The position numbers were made by a program, and so were the translations under genes. From an uncultured Craurococcus sp. (GTDB taxonomy: Bacteria > Pseudomonadota > Alphaproteobacteria > Acetobacterales > Acetobacteraceae), in NCBI GenBank assembly GCA_902805545.1, contig CADCTD010000136.1:1-46615 (forward strand): a stretch of DNA of 46,615 nt, given 5' to 3'. Each line of letters begins with the position of its first letter. Position 1 is the first letter of the stretch. The notes under the pieces were generated by a model that saw only the letters and a program-made list of their open reading frames with translations, made no database searches and had not been told where the DNA came from. This document shows positions 35,692-43,711 of the stretch, one piece after another.

Positions 35692-36267
35692 TCATCCTCG
35701 AGTTTCCTCCGCCAGGCGGGCGACCGCGTGGCGATAGGTCTCGTCGAAGAGCGCATCGAGCCCCGGATCGGCGCCCCTCGCGCTGGCGGCGACGCGGCCA
35801 GCCCAGCCGACATATTCAAGGCGGCGGGCATGGTCCCAGCCGGCGGGCGGGCTCTCCTGCAGCGTGCGGAGATTGGCGATCTTGTCGGCGAGCTTCACCT
35901 GCTTCGCCGCCGCCGACGCGCGGGCGGCATGACGGATCTGCAGACCCTTGCGGACCTCCTTCGGCAGCGACTTGTCGTCCGAGACCTCGGCGACAATGCC
36001 GGCGACCTCGGCGCCGAAGGCGGCCTCGAGGTCGGCGAGGGTGGTCGGCACCGGGTCGGCGTCGCTGTCCTCGACGGTGTCGTGCAGCAGGCCGGCGATG
36101 ATGGCGGCGGGCGGGGCGCCGGCGGCGGCGAGGATCTCGGCCACCTCCAGCACATGGTTCACATAGGGCTCGGCGGCGGCGCCCTTGCGGCGGTGCGTGG
36201 CATGGACGCGGGCGGCGAAGCTGGCGGCGCGGAGGATGGTGGCAAGCGGTTCGACCTCGCGGGTCAT
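35692..36267 (-). CDS. HD-domain phosphohydrolase, MESH1-like (possible small (p)ppGpp hydrolase)
   Basis: 191 residues, a stand-alone HD domain of the RelA/SpoT hydrolase type. Metal-binding motifs are HATHRRKGAAAEPYVNHVLEVAEIL (first His), GLLHDTVEDSDA (the HD pair with ED), and VKLADKIANLRTLQ (the distal Asp). All are what SpoT- and MESH1-like pyrophosphohydrolases have; there is no synthetase or TGS domain. It may remove the 3'-pyrophosphate from ppGpp or act on NADPH, as MESH1 does in animals. It is a separate transcription unit downstream of rho, with a bidirectional hairpin in between. Confidence 0.85.
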   Translation of the reverse strand: MTREVEPLATILRAASFAARVHATHRRKGAAAEPYVNHVLEVAEILAAAGAPPAAIIAGLLHDTVEDSDADPVPTTLADLEAAFGAEVAGIVAEVSDDKSLPKEVRKGLQIRHAARASAAAKQVKLADKIANLRTLQESPPAGWDHARRLEYVGWAGRVAASARGADPGLDALFDETYRHAVARLAEETRG

Positions 36268-36294
36268 TCTGTCTCCCTGGGTGGCGGATAGCAG

Positions 36295-36316
36295 AAGGGG
36301 GGCTTTCGCCCCCCTT
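36295..36316 (-). terminator. Probable rho-gene terminator hairpin
   Basis: A 9-bp stem AAGGGGGGC / GCCCCCCTT with a 4-nt loop, about 100 nt past the rho stop codon in its transcription direction and just upstream of the HD gene. The T-run is weak (TT then CT), so it may pause rather than end transcription. The symmetry would let it work on either strand. Confidence 0.6.
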
Positions 36317-36332
36317 TGCGTCAGGTGTTCAT

Positions 36333-36384
36333 GGCGTCGCGCCGAAGGCGCGCGGGGGGGCGTCGCGCCGAAGGCGCGCGGGGG
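36333..36384. repeat. Tandem 26-bp duplication with stem-loops
   Basis: Two perfect head-to-tail copies of a 26-bp unit starting GGCGTCGCGCCGAAGGCGCG. Each holds the hairpin CGCGCC-GAA-GGCGCG. Just left of them, TCAGGTGTTCAT (36321-36332) repeats the bases of the rho 3' end at 36409-36424, so this spacer seems to contain a partial copy of the rho terminus. Confidence 0.8.
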
Positions 36385-36408
36385 AATGACCCGATGCAGG
36401 GAACACCC

Positions 36409-37683
<1,275 letters not shown>

Positions 37684-37997
37684 GGCGCGGTGCGTCCGGA
37701 TGCGAGGGGACAGGACGGTCCCGATGAGGCCGGGATCGCGGCGCGTGGCGCGCCATAGGTCCGGCCCTTCCGCCTGTGCCATGAACACGGACCCATGGAG
37801 GGGCCGGGGCCAGTGGCCGGCGATGTCCCAAGGAAGGAAGGAGGGAGTAAGGCAGCAGGCGCGTGACGCACCCTATGCCCCGAGGAAGCGGGCCGGACCC
37901 TAGAGGACTGGATCGCTGGCCGTCAACGGTTGAGATGGGGCATTCGGCGCGGAAGGTCAAGTCTCGTGAGGCGCAGGCGCCCTGCTATGCTCCGCGG
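37684..37997 (-). promoter_or_regulatory. rho leader and divergent rho/def promoter region
   Basis: A 314-bp gap with no gene. On the minus strand TTGACG (37926 down to 37921) and TCTAGG (37904 to 37899) with a 16-nt spacer form a fair sigma-70 promoter for rho. This would give a 5' leader of about 210 nt, consistent with autoregulation by Rho in its own leader, which is known in E. coli but not shown here. The def promoter must lie in the right-hand 60 bases; TATGCT at 37986-37991 is a possible -10 box. Confidence 0.45.
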
Positions 37998-38576
37998 ATG
38001 GCCGTGTTGAAGATCGCCCGGATGGGCCACCCCGTGCTGCTCGAGCATTGCCGGCCGGTCGCCGACCCCGGCGCGCCGGAGATCCGCCGCCTGGTGCGGG
38101 ACATGATCGACACGATGGAGGATGCGCCGGGGGCAGGCCTCGCCGCGCCGCAGGTGCATGTCCCGCTCCGGCTCTTCGTCTTCCGCGTCCAGCCGCACCG
38201 CTCGACGGGGGCGGCGGGGGATGCGGTCCTCGGCAATACCGTGGTGATCAACCCGGTGATCGAGCCGCTGGGCGAGGAGAGGCAGATCCGCTGGGAGGGG
38301 TGCCTCTCAATTCCTGGCCTGCGCGCCGCGGTGCCGCGCTTCGCCCGCATCCGCTATTCGGGCGTCGATTGCGACGGCCGCGAGGTCGCGGCGGAGGTGA
38401 CGGGCTTCCATGCCGGCGTCGTCCAGCACGAGTACGACCACCTCGACGGCATCCTCTACCCGATGCGCATGGCGGATTTCCGGCCGATGGGCTTCACCGA
38501 GGAGATCGGCCGCGCCGAGGAGCTGGCGGGGCGGATGGATGAGATTCGCACGGAATGGGCGGGGCTTGCCGGATAG
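37998..38576 (+). CDS. def: Peptide deformylase
   Basis: 192 residues. It removes the formyl group from nascent proteins. All three motifs are present: GAGLAAPQ (45-52), EGCLS (100-104) with metal ligand C102, and HEYDH (144-148) with H144, H148 and catalytic E145. The C-terminus extends past the core with MGFTEEIGRAEELAGRM. It is not linked to fmt (methionyl-tRNA formyltransferase) as the main def gene usually is, so the genome may have a second copy. It is divergent from rho and followed 142 nt later by a transporter gene. Confidence 0.94.
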   Translation: MAVLKIARMGHPVLLEHCRPVADPGAPEIRRLVRDMIDTMEDAPGAGLAAPQVHVPLRLFVFRVQPHRSTGAAGDAVLGNTVVINPVIEPLGEERQIRWEGCLSIPGLRAAVPRFARIRYSGVDCDGREVAAEVTGFHAGVVQHEYDHLDGILYPMRMADFRPMGFTEEIGRAEELAGRMDEIRTEWAGLAG

Positions 38577-38718
38577 GCGTGCCGGCGTCGCGGCAGACAT
38601 GGCGTGGGGCCACCGGTCACCCCGCCTGTGCTGCCCGGGATAGCCGGCCGGACCTCCACGGCGCCTGCCCCAGGCAGGTCATCGACGCGCAGGATGGGAA
38701 TCGACAGGGACCAGCGCC

Positions 38719-39315
38719 ATGGATGATGCAGCGGGCGATCTCGGCCTCCGGCGCGTCGTGCGGTGGGTCGCGGCGCTGAACCTCGGCTATTTCGGCATCG
38801 AGTTCGCCGTGGCCCTGGCCATCGGCTCCGTCTCGCTCTTCGCGGACAGCATCGACTTCCTCGAGGATGCTGCGGTCAACCTGCTCATCCTGCTGGGGCT
38901 GGGCTGGAGCCTGCGGCAGCGCGCGCGCCTCGGCATGGTGCTCGCCGGGATCCTGCTCATCCCGGCACTCGCCACGCTGTGGACGGCCTGGGGCAAGGTC
39001 CTGCTGCCGGTGCCGCCGGCACCCCTTCCCCTGACCCTGGCCGGGGCCGGAGCCCTCGCGGTGAACCTCGCCTGCGCGGCCATGCTGGCGCGGTACCGGA
39101 TGCAGGGCGGCAGCCTGACGCGGGCCGCCTTCCTCTCGGCCCGCAACGACGTGCTGGCCAACATCGCCATCATCGGGGTCGGGATCGCAACGGCCCATGT
39201 CTGGAGTTCGGCCTGGCCCGACCTGATCCTCGGCCTCGGCATCGCCGCGATGAACGCCGACGCGGCCCGCGAGGTCTGGCAGGCGGCGCGCGAGGAGCAT
39301 CGCACGGCCGCCTGA
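38719..39315 (+). CDS. Cation diffusion facilitator-like transporter, short form
   Basis: 198 residues with six predicted membrane helices and almost no cytoplasmic C-terminal domain. Helix 2 has SLFADSIDFLEDAAVNL and helix 5 FLSARNDVLANIAII, which match the CDF family positions that bind Zn/Mn. In most CDF proteins these are HxxxD or DxxxD; here helix 2 gives D46 and D50 while the helix-5 His is replaced, so metal preference may differ. The missing C-terminal dimer domain suggests a reduced type. Upstream TATA-like boxes are not evident. It is a single gene. Confidence 0.8.
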   Translation: MDDAAGDLGLRRVVRWVAALNLGYFGIEFAVALAIGSVSLFADSIDFLEDAAVNLLILLGLGWSLRQRARLGMVLAGILLIPALATLWTAWGKVLLPVPPAPLPLTLAGAGALAVNLACAAMLARYRMQGGSLTRAAFLSARNDVLANIAIIGVGIATAHVWSSAWPDLILGLGIAAMNADAAREVWQAAREEHRTAA

Positions 39316-39375
39316 TCCTCCCCGACCGGACTGCTGCCCGCGCGGCAGGCATGGCGATCGAGCGTTGAAGGAAGG

Positions 39376-39828
39376 CTAGAACGGCTTCACGATCACCATG
39401 ATGACGATGACGATCATCAGGACCGTCGGCACCTCGTTCATCATCCGCCAGTAGCGCTCGGTATGCGGCCGCTGTCCGGCGGCGAAGGCGCGGCGGGCGC
39501 CGGCCAGGTGCATGTGGAAGCCCGTCATCAGCAGCACCGAGAGCAGCTTCAGGTGCCACCAGCCGCCGCGCCAGTCGACCGCCCCCGGCGTCAGGATCAG
39601 GGCGAGGCCCAGGAGCCAGGCGGCGATCATCGCCGGGTTCATGATGGCGCGCAGCAGCCGCCGCTCCATGGTCTCGAACAGCGTGGCCTGCGCCCCGGCC
39701 CCCGGCAGCTGGCTGTGATAGACGAAGAGCCTCGGCAGGTAGAACAGCCCGGCCATCCAGGCGATGACCGCGATCAGGTGCAGCGCCTTGGTCCAGGGGT
39801 AGAGGGGCGCGAGGGCGTCGACCGTCAA
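39376..39828 (-). CDS. hemJ: Protoporphyrinogen oxidase HemJ
   Basis: About 150 residues, four membrane helices. The opening APLYPWTKALHLIAVIAWMAGLFYLPRLFVYH is the HemJ signature; later GGWWHLKLLSVLLMTGFHMHLAGARRAFA and WRMMNEVPTVLMIVIVIMVIVKPF complete it. HemJ oxidises protoporphyrinogen IX in organisms without HemG or HemY. No ATG is available at the N-terminus; the likely start is TTG at 39828 (17 nt after the upstream stop, AGGA nearby), with CTG at 39846 as another option. It belongs with hemH and hemE in the same direction. Confidence 0.9.
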   Translation of the reverse strand: MTVDALAPLYPWTKALHLIAVIAWMAGLFYLPRLFVYHSQLPGAGAQATLFETMERRLLRAIMNPAMIAAWLLGLALILTPGAVDWRGGWWHLKLLSVLLMTGFHMHLAGARRAFAAGQRPHTERYWRMMNEVPTVLMIVIVIMVIVKPF

Positions 39829-39845
39829 TGTCTTGGCATCCTGGG

Positions 39846-40427
39846 TCAGGTATCCTGGCCGGCGCAGGTCTCGACCGGGCGGGTGAAGGCGACCCAGGTG
39901 TCGCCCTGCTGCAGGCAGCCATTCACCCAGTCGCCCTCGAACACGCGGCCCTGCACGGTGAGCCGGCCGGGCCCCTGCGGGTGGCCGCCGAGGAGCCTGC
40001 CCTCGAATTCGATGCGGAGGCGGGGCAGGGCGAGGCGGCCCTCGACCAGCCGGTCGTCGCGGAACACGCCCTCCTCCTCGCTCACCACCCGGCTGCCCTC
40101 GGTGATGGTGAGCTTGCCGCGGCCCTCGTTCTTCCCGCGGATGATGTCGCCCTGGTAGTCCATGCGGCGGGTCTCGCCGCGGCTCTGCCAGGTGACGATG
40201 GCGCGGCCGGGGCCCATGGCGGGGCCCTCGGGGCAGGCGCCGTTCCAGTCGGCGACGACATCCGTCGCCCCCGGCTCGATGCCGCCGGCCCAGAGCCAGC
40301 AGCCGCTCCTCGGGTCCGCCACCCAGCCGGCGCGGCCGCCCGGGACCATGCGCTCCGCCTCGGGCGGCTCGCCGGCGGCCACCAGCAGCAGCGCCGCCGC
40401 GGCGCCGAGTATTCCGCGTCCGATCAT
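39846..40427 (-). CDS. Exported protein with MORN-like repeats, unknown function
   Basis: 193 residues. A signal peptide (MIGRGILGAAAALLLVAAG) is followed by repeats with a W-x-G-x-C-x-x-G-x-x-x-G-x-G spacing (for example ADWNGACPEGPAMGPGRAIVTW and GKNEGRGKLTI), which recall MORN repeats. Four cysteines may form two disulfides. It is located between hemJ and an HAD phosphatase gene, in a heme operon, 4 nt from the HAD gene and 17 nt from hemJ, so it is co-transcribed. No function is known; a surface or lipid-binding role is a guess. Confidence 0.75.
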   Translation of the reverse strand: MIGRGILGAAAALLLVAAGEPPEAERMVPGGRAGWVADPRSGCWLWAGGIEPGATDVVADWNGACPEGPAMGPGRAIVTWQSRGETRRMDYQGDIIRGKNEGRGKLTITEGSRVVSEEEGVFRDDRLVEGRLALPRLRIEFEGRLLGGHPQGPGRLTVQGRVFEGDWVNGCLQQGDTWVAFTRPVETCAGQDT

Positions 40428-40430
40428 GGG

Positions 40431-41081
40431 CTACTCCTCGATCCCAAGCAGGGCCGGCAGCTCCGCCATGCTGGCGAAGGGCCGGGCGCCGATGGCGGCC
40501 AGCACGGCCGCATCCGTCTCCCGCGTGAAGCCCAACACGCGGCAGCCCGCGGCGATCCCGGCCCGGGCGCCGAGCAGGCTGTCCTCCACCACCACGCAGG
40601 CCTCGGGCCGGGCCCCGCAGGCGGCGGCGGCGGCGCGGTACATGTCGGGCGCGGGCTTCGGGCGGGGAACGTCCTCGAAGGTGAAGACGCGCTCGCCGAA
40701 ATACCGGGCGAGGTCGAGCCGGGCGAGCTTGGCGCGCAGCTCCCCCCGGGTGGAGTTGGAGGCGACGGCCAGCGGCAGCCCTGCGGCGGCCGCGGCCGCG
40801 ACGGCGGCAGGGGCGCCGGGGATGGCCTCCACCTCCTCGGTCAGGGCGGTGAGGATGCGCCGCGTCAGCGCCTCGCCCCAGTCGCCGGGAAGGCGGCCGC
40901 AGCGGGCCTCGATCACCGGCAGCATCTCCGGCAGGGCCATGCCGAGGAAGGTCTCCCGCGCCTGATGGGCCGAGAGCTGCCAGCCCTGGGCGCTGATCGC
41001 CTCCGCGACCAGGCGGTTCACCAGCCCCTCGCTGTCGGCCAGCACGCCGTCGCAGTCGAACAGGACGGCGGCGGGGCGCAT
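40431..41081 (-). CDS. HAD-family phosphatase (Gph/YniC type)
   Basis: 216 residues. HAD motif I is VLFDCDGVLADSEG with nucleophile D9 and acid D11, motif II LAVASNSTRGEL, motif III K in RPKPAPDMY and motif IV VVEDSLLGARAG. The cap is the small helical C1 type of beta-phosphoglucomutase and phosphoglycolate phosphatase. The substrate cannot be told. The start overlaps the hemH stop as TGATG. Its place in the heme operon looks conserved rather than functional, though a phosphatase acting on a heme precursor cannot be excluded. Confidence 0.87.
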   Translation of the reverse strand: MRPAAVLFDCDGVLADSEGLVNRLVAEAISAQGWQLSAHQARETFLGMALPEMLPVIEARCGRLPGDWGEALTRRILTALTEEVEAIPGAPAAVAAAAAAGLPLAVASNSTRGELRAKLARLDLARYFGERVFTFEDVPRPKPAPDMYRAAAAACGARPEACVVVEDSLLGARAGIAAGCRVLGFTRETDAAVLAAIGARPFASMAELPALLGIEE

Positions 41082-42157
41082 CAGGCGAGTTCCCTGGTCC
41101 GGGCGCGGGCCCGGGCATGCGGGCAGTCGCCGAAGGGCTTCGGGCACTGCCGCCCGCCGGCGAAGCTGCACAAGGGCCGCTCATCGGCATCGGCGCGGCG
41201 GACCAGGTCGCGCAGCGCCCTGATGAAGGCCGGGTCGCTGTTCTGCGCCGGGACGCGGTAGTAGCCGGGGACGCCGAGGCGCTCCGCCTCCTCCCGGTAC
41301 TCGACGTCGAGCTCGACCAGCGTCTCGGAATGCTCGGAGACGAAGGCGATGGGGCAGATCAGCACCGCGGTCTTGTCATGGCCGGCGCGCTCCAGCTCCG
41401 CCTCGGTGCTGGGGCCGATCCATTTCTGCGGGGTGACGCGGGACTGGTAGCAGACGATGTGGTCCAGCCCCTCGATATGCAGCCGCTCGACCACGGCGGC
41501 GACGGACTGCTCCACCTGCCACTGGTAGGGGTCGCCGCGCTTGACGATGCTCTCCGGCAGGCCGTGGGCGGAGAAGAGGATGCGCAGCGGCACCTCCGGC
41601 GCCAGGGCGGCGCGGGCGGCGTGATAGGCGGCCCGCACGGCCGCCGCCGTCGCCTCGGCGAAGGCCGGGTCGGAATGGTAGCAGCAGAGGGTGCTGGTCG
41701 GCACGGCGAGGCCGGCGCGGGCCGCGGCCTCATCCCAGGCGGTGATGCTGCTGCCGGTCGTCGTCGTCGAGTATTGCGGGTAGAGCGGCAGCAGCAGCAC
41801 CCGGTCCGGGCCCCAGTCGCGCACGGCGCGGGCGGCGGCGTCGCTCATCGGGTGCCAGTAGCGCATGGCGACGAAGCAGCGGTACTCGGCGCCGCCGGCC
41901 GCGTTCAGCTCCGCCTCGAGGTCGCGGGCCTGGGCCTCGGTCAGCTCGAGAAGGGGCGAGCGGCCGCCGAGGATGGCATAGTTCTCGGACGCGGCCGGGG
42001 TGCGCCGCTTGGCGATGAACCGGCCGAGCCAGGGGCGGATGAAGCCGGGCACCCGCAGGATGGCCGGGTCGGTGAACAGGTTCTCGAGGAACGGGCGCAC
42101 GCTGTCCGGCGCGTCCGGCCCCCCGAGATTGAACAACACCACCGCCACCCGCTGCAT
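41081..42157 (-). CDS. hemH: Ferrochelatase
   Basis: 358 residues. It inserts Fe(II) into protoporphyrin IX. Start at 42157 with GGGAG 6 nt upstream gives VAVVLFNLGGPDAPDSVRPFLENLF, the standard N-terminus. Catalytic H198 is in LFSAHGLPESIVKRGDPY and E278 in FVSEHSETLVELDVEY. The last 30 residues contain three cysteines, C330, C338 and C345 (CX7CX6C), beyond the core; several bacterial ferrochelatases bind a [2Fe-2S] cluster with C-terminal cysteines, so this one may too. It is upstream of the HAD gene and downstream of hemE, with which it may share a transcript despite hairpins between them. Confidence 0.96.
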   Translation of the reverse strand: MQRVAVVLFNLGGPDAPDSVRPFLENLFTDPAILRVPGFIRPWLGRFIAKRRTPAASENYAILGGRSPLLELTEAQARDLEAELNAAGGAEYRCFVAMRYWHPMSDAAARAVRDWGPDRVLLLPLYPQYSTTTTGSSITAWDEAAARAGLAVPTSTLCCYHSDPAFAEATAAAVRAAYHAARAALAPEVPLRILFSAHGLPESIVKRGDPYQWQVEQSVAAVVERLHIEGLDHIVCYQSRVTPQKWIGPSTEAELERAGHDKTAVLICPIAFVSEHSETLVELDVEYREEAERLGVPGYYRVPAQNSDPAFIRALRDLVRRADADERPLCSFAGGRQCPKPFGDCPHARARARTRELA

Positions 42158-42276
42158 CGGAACTCCCCGAGCCCAAGATCCAGGCCCGCAGATTTGGCCG
42201 GTTCGCCAGCGGGTCAAGCTGCGGGTTAGAGCAAAGCGGGGGCGGGGGGAATTACCCGGCGGGCGGAATCGGGGCA

Positions 42277-42329
42277 TTGAGGGGGCGCTGCCCCCTCAAA
42301 CTCCCCTGCCAAGGGCCGCAGGGCCCTTG
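42277..42329 (-). terminator. Two strong hairpins between hemE and hemH
   Basis: Right-hand: CAAGGGCC-GCAG-GGCCCTTG (42310-42329). Left-hand: TTGAGGGGGC-GCT-GCCCCCTCAA (42277-42299), a 10-bp stem. Both are perfect. They stand 12-64 nt past the hemE stop in its direction of transcription. No T-run follows, so they may slow Rho or protect the 3' end, or be members of a palindromic intergenic repeat family seen in related genomes. The remaining bases to the hemH start show nothing else. Confidence 0.6.
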
Positions 42330-42340
42330 AAACCCTTGAG

Positions 42341-43399
42341 TCAGCCGGTTCGCACAAGGCGGACGAGACTGGAAACATTCTCAGGCGACGTCACCTTCTC
42401 GATGCCGTGGCCGAGGTTGAAGATGAAGGGGCGGCCGCGCATGGCACCCAGGATGGACCGGGCCTCCGTCTCGAGCGCCATCCCGCCCGTGACCAGCGAG
42501 AGGGGGTCGAGGTTGCCCTGGAGGCACATGGTGGGCGGCACGGCCGAGGCGGCCCAGCGCAGGTCCATCGAGGTGTCGATGCCGAGTCCCTGGACGCCGG
42601 TGCGCTGGCTGTACTCGATCAGCATCGGCCCGGCGAGGCGGGGGAAGCCGATCAGCGGGATGGTCGGGTGGCGCTTGCGGATGGCCCGCACCAGCGTCGC
42701 CGTCGGCTCGATCACCCAGCGGCGGAACTGGCTCGGCGACAGCAGGCCGGCCCAGCTGTCGAACAGCATCAGCACCTCCGCCCCCGCATCGGCCTGGGCG
42801 CAGAGATAGTCGGTGCTGGCCTCGACCAGGGTGCGGATGAGGCGGCCGAACAGCGCCGGGTCGCCATAGGCCATGCCCCGGGCGGCGGCGAAGTCGCGGC
42901 TGCCATGGCCCTCGACCATGTAGCAGGCGACGGTGAAGGGGCTGCCGGCGAAGCCGATCAGCGTCGTCCGCGGCGCCTCCCGCTCCAGCCCGGCGCGGAC
43001 CAGGCGGACCGTCTCGATGATCGGCGCGGCATTGGCGGCGCAGACCGAGGGGTCCAGCCGGTCGATCGCGGCCGCGTCGCGCAGCGGCTCCAGCACCGGC
43101 CCCTCGCCCTCGGCGAAGCGGAGCGGCTGGCCCATCGCCCAGGGGACCATGAGGATGTCTGAGAACAGGATGGCGCCGTCCATGCCGTAGCGGCGGATCG
43201 GCTGCAGGGTGACCTCGGCCGCGAGGCCTGGGTTGGTGCAGAGGGCGATGAAGTCGCCGGCCTGGGCGCGGATCTCCCGGTACTCGGGCAGGTAGCGGCC
43301 GGCCTGGCGCATCAGCCACATCGGCGGCGGCCAGACCGCCTCGCCGGCCAGGGCACGGAGCAGGGGTTTCGGGGCAGGACTCTCGCTCGGGCCAGGCAT
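42341..43399 (-). CDS. hemE: Uroporphyrinogen decarboxylase
   Basis: 352 residues. It decarboxylates uroporphyrinogen III to coproporphyrinogen III. The start at 43399 has GGAG 6 nt before it. The active-site arginines R31 and R35 lie in MWLMRQAGRYLPEYREIRA, and the catalytic aspartate is in ILFSDILMVPWAMG. GFAGSPFTVACYMVEG and the C-terminal FNLGHGIEKVTSPENVSSLV (with the active-site His) are diagnostic. Its 5' end borders the probable origin; transcription runs away from it. Confidence 0.97.
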   Translation of the reverse strand: MPGPSESPAPKPLLRALAGEAVWPPPMWLMRQAGRYLPEYREIRAQAGDFIALCTNPGLAAEVTLQPIRRYGMDGAILFSDILMVPWAMGQPLRFAEGEGPVLEPLRDAAAIDRLDPSVCAANAAPIIETVRLVRAGLEREAPRTTLIGFAGSPFTVACYMVEGHGSRDFAAARGMAYGDPALFGRLIRTLVEASTDYLCAQADAGAEVLMLFDSWAGLLSPSQFRRWVIEPTATLVRAIRKRHPTIPLIGFPRLAGPMLIEYSQRTGVQGLGIDTSMDLRWAASAVPPTMCLQGNLDPLSLVTGGMALETEARSILGAMRGRPFIFNLGHGIEKVTSPENVSSLVRLVRTG

Positions 43400-43467
43400 G
43401 CGTTTCTCCTTCGAGCCTAACCCTTCGCAAGAAAACAAGAGTCTTGAAAGGATGGAGTAGTGATAGG

Positions 43468-43514
43468 GCCTGTGGATGCTGTGGAGCCAATTACTCCGGA
43501 TTCCATCCACAGGC
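43468..43514. repeat. Inverted repeat 1 in the probable oriC
   Basis: GCCTGTGGATG and CATCCACAGGC, 11-bp perfect arms with a 25-bp spacer. Each arm holds a DnaA-box-like core. The spacer contains TGTGGA and the AT-richer CCAATTACTCC. Confidence 0.85.
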
Positions 43515-43527
43515 CTGTCCACCATCG

Positions 43528-43612
43528 CCTGAGTCGGCGACTCGCTGACTCCGTTGGGGGAATCCTCCCTCGTCCCGGAGTCGACCGACTCAGGCGGGAA
43601 TCCTCTCCCGCC
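43528..43612. repeat. Nested inverted and direct repeats in the probable oriC
   Basis: CCTGAGTCGG (43528-43537) pairs with CCGACTCAGG (43585-43594). GAGTCGGCGACTC (43531-43543) is itself a palindrome. GACTCCG (43547-43553) pairs with CGGAGTC (43576-43582). The 10-mer GGGAATCCTC is repeated directly at 43558 and 43596. GGCGGGA-ATCCTC-TCCCGCC (43593-43612) is a hairpin. Seven of the GANTC sites fall within these repeats. Confidence 0.85.
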
Positions 43613-43711
43613 CGGACGGGGTGTGCGGAGTCACCCCCCCTATCCACCGCGGACGGCATTCGCGCCCGAGTTTTCCACTGCGTCCACAACGGGCTGCGCT
43701 ATTCTCCCGGG

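Larger units (their letters stand above)
43400..43711. other. Probable chromosomal replication origin (oriC)
   Basis: A 312-bp gap between divergent hemE and ppsR. In Caulobacter and Rickettsia the origin lies between hemE and the RP001-type gene, which is ppsR. The gap contains 10 GANTC sites (starts 43439, 43499, 43531, 43539, 43547, 43560, 43578, 43587, 43598, 43628) and another at 43722 inside ppsR; about one would be expected by chance. DnaA-box-like words are TGTGGATG (43471), CATCCACA (43504), TGTCCACCA (43516), CTATCCACC (43640), TTTTCCACT (43671) and GCGTCCACA (43680), all imperfect against TTATCCACA. An AT-richer strip lies at about 43427-43466 and could be the unwinding element. 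Genes on both sides are transcribed away from it. No CtrA box (TTAA-N7-TTAA) was seen. Confidence 0.75.

Noticed and set aside
43400-43711. CtrA-binding sites in the probable origin, as in Caulobacter
   Set aside because: No TTAA-N7-TTAA or close match was seen, so CtrA control cannot be claimed.
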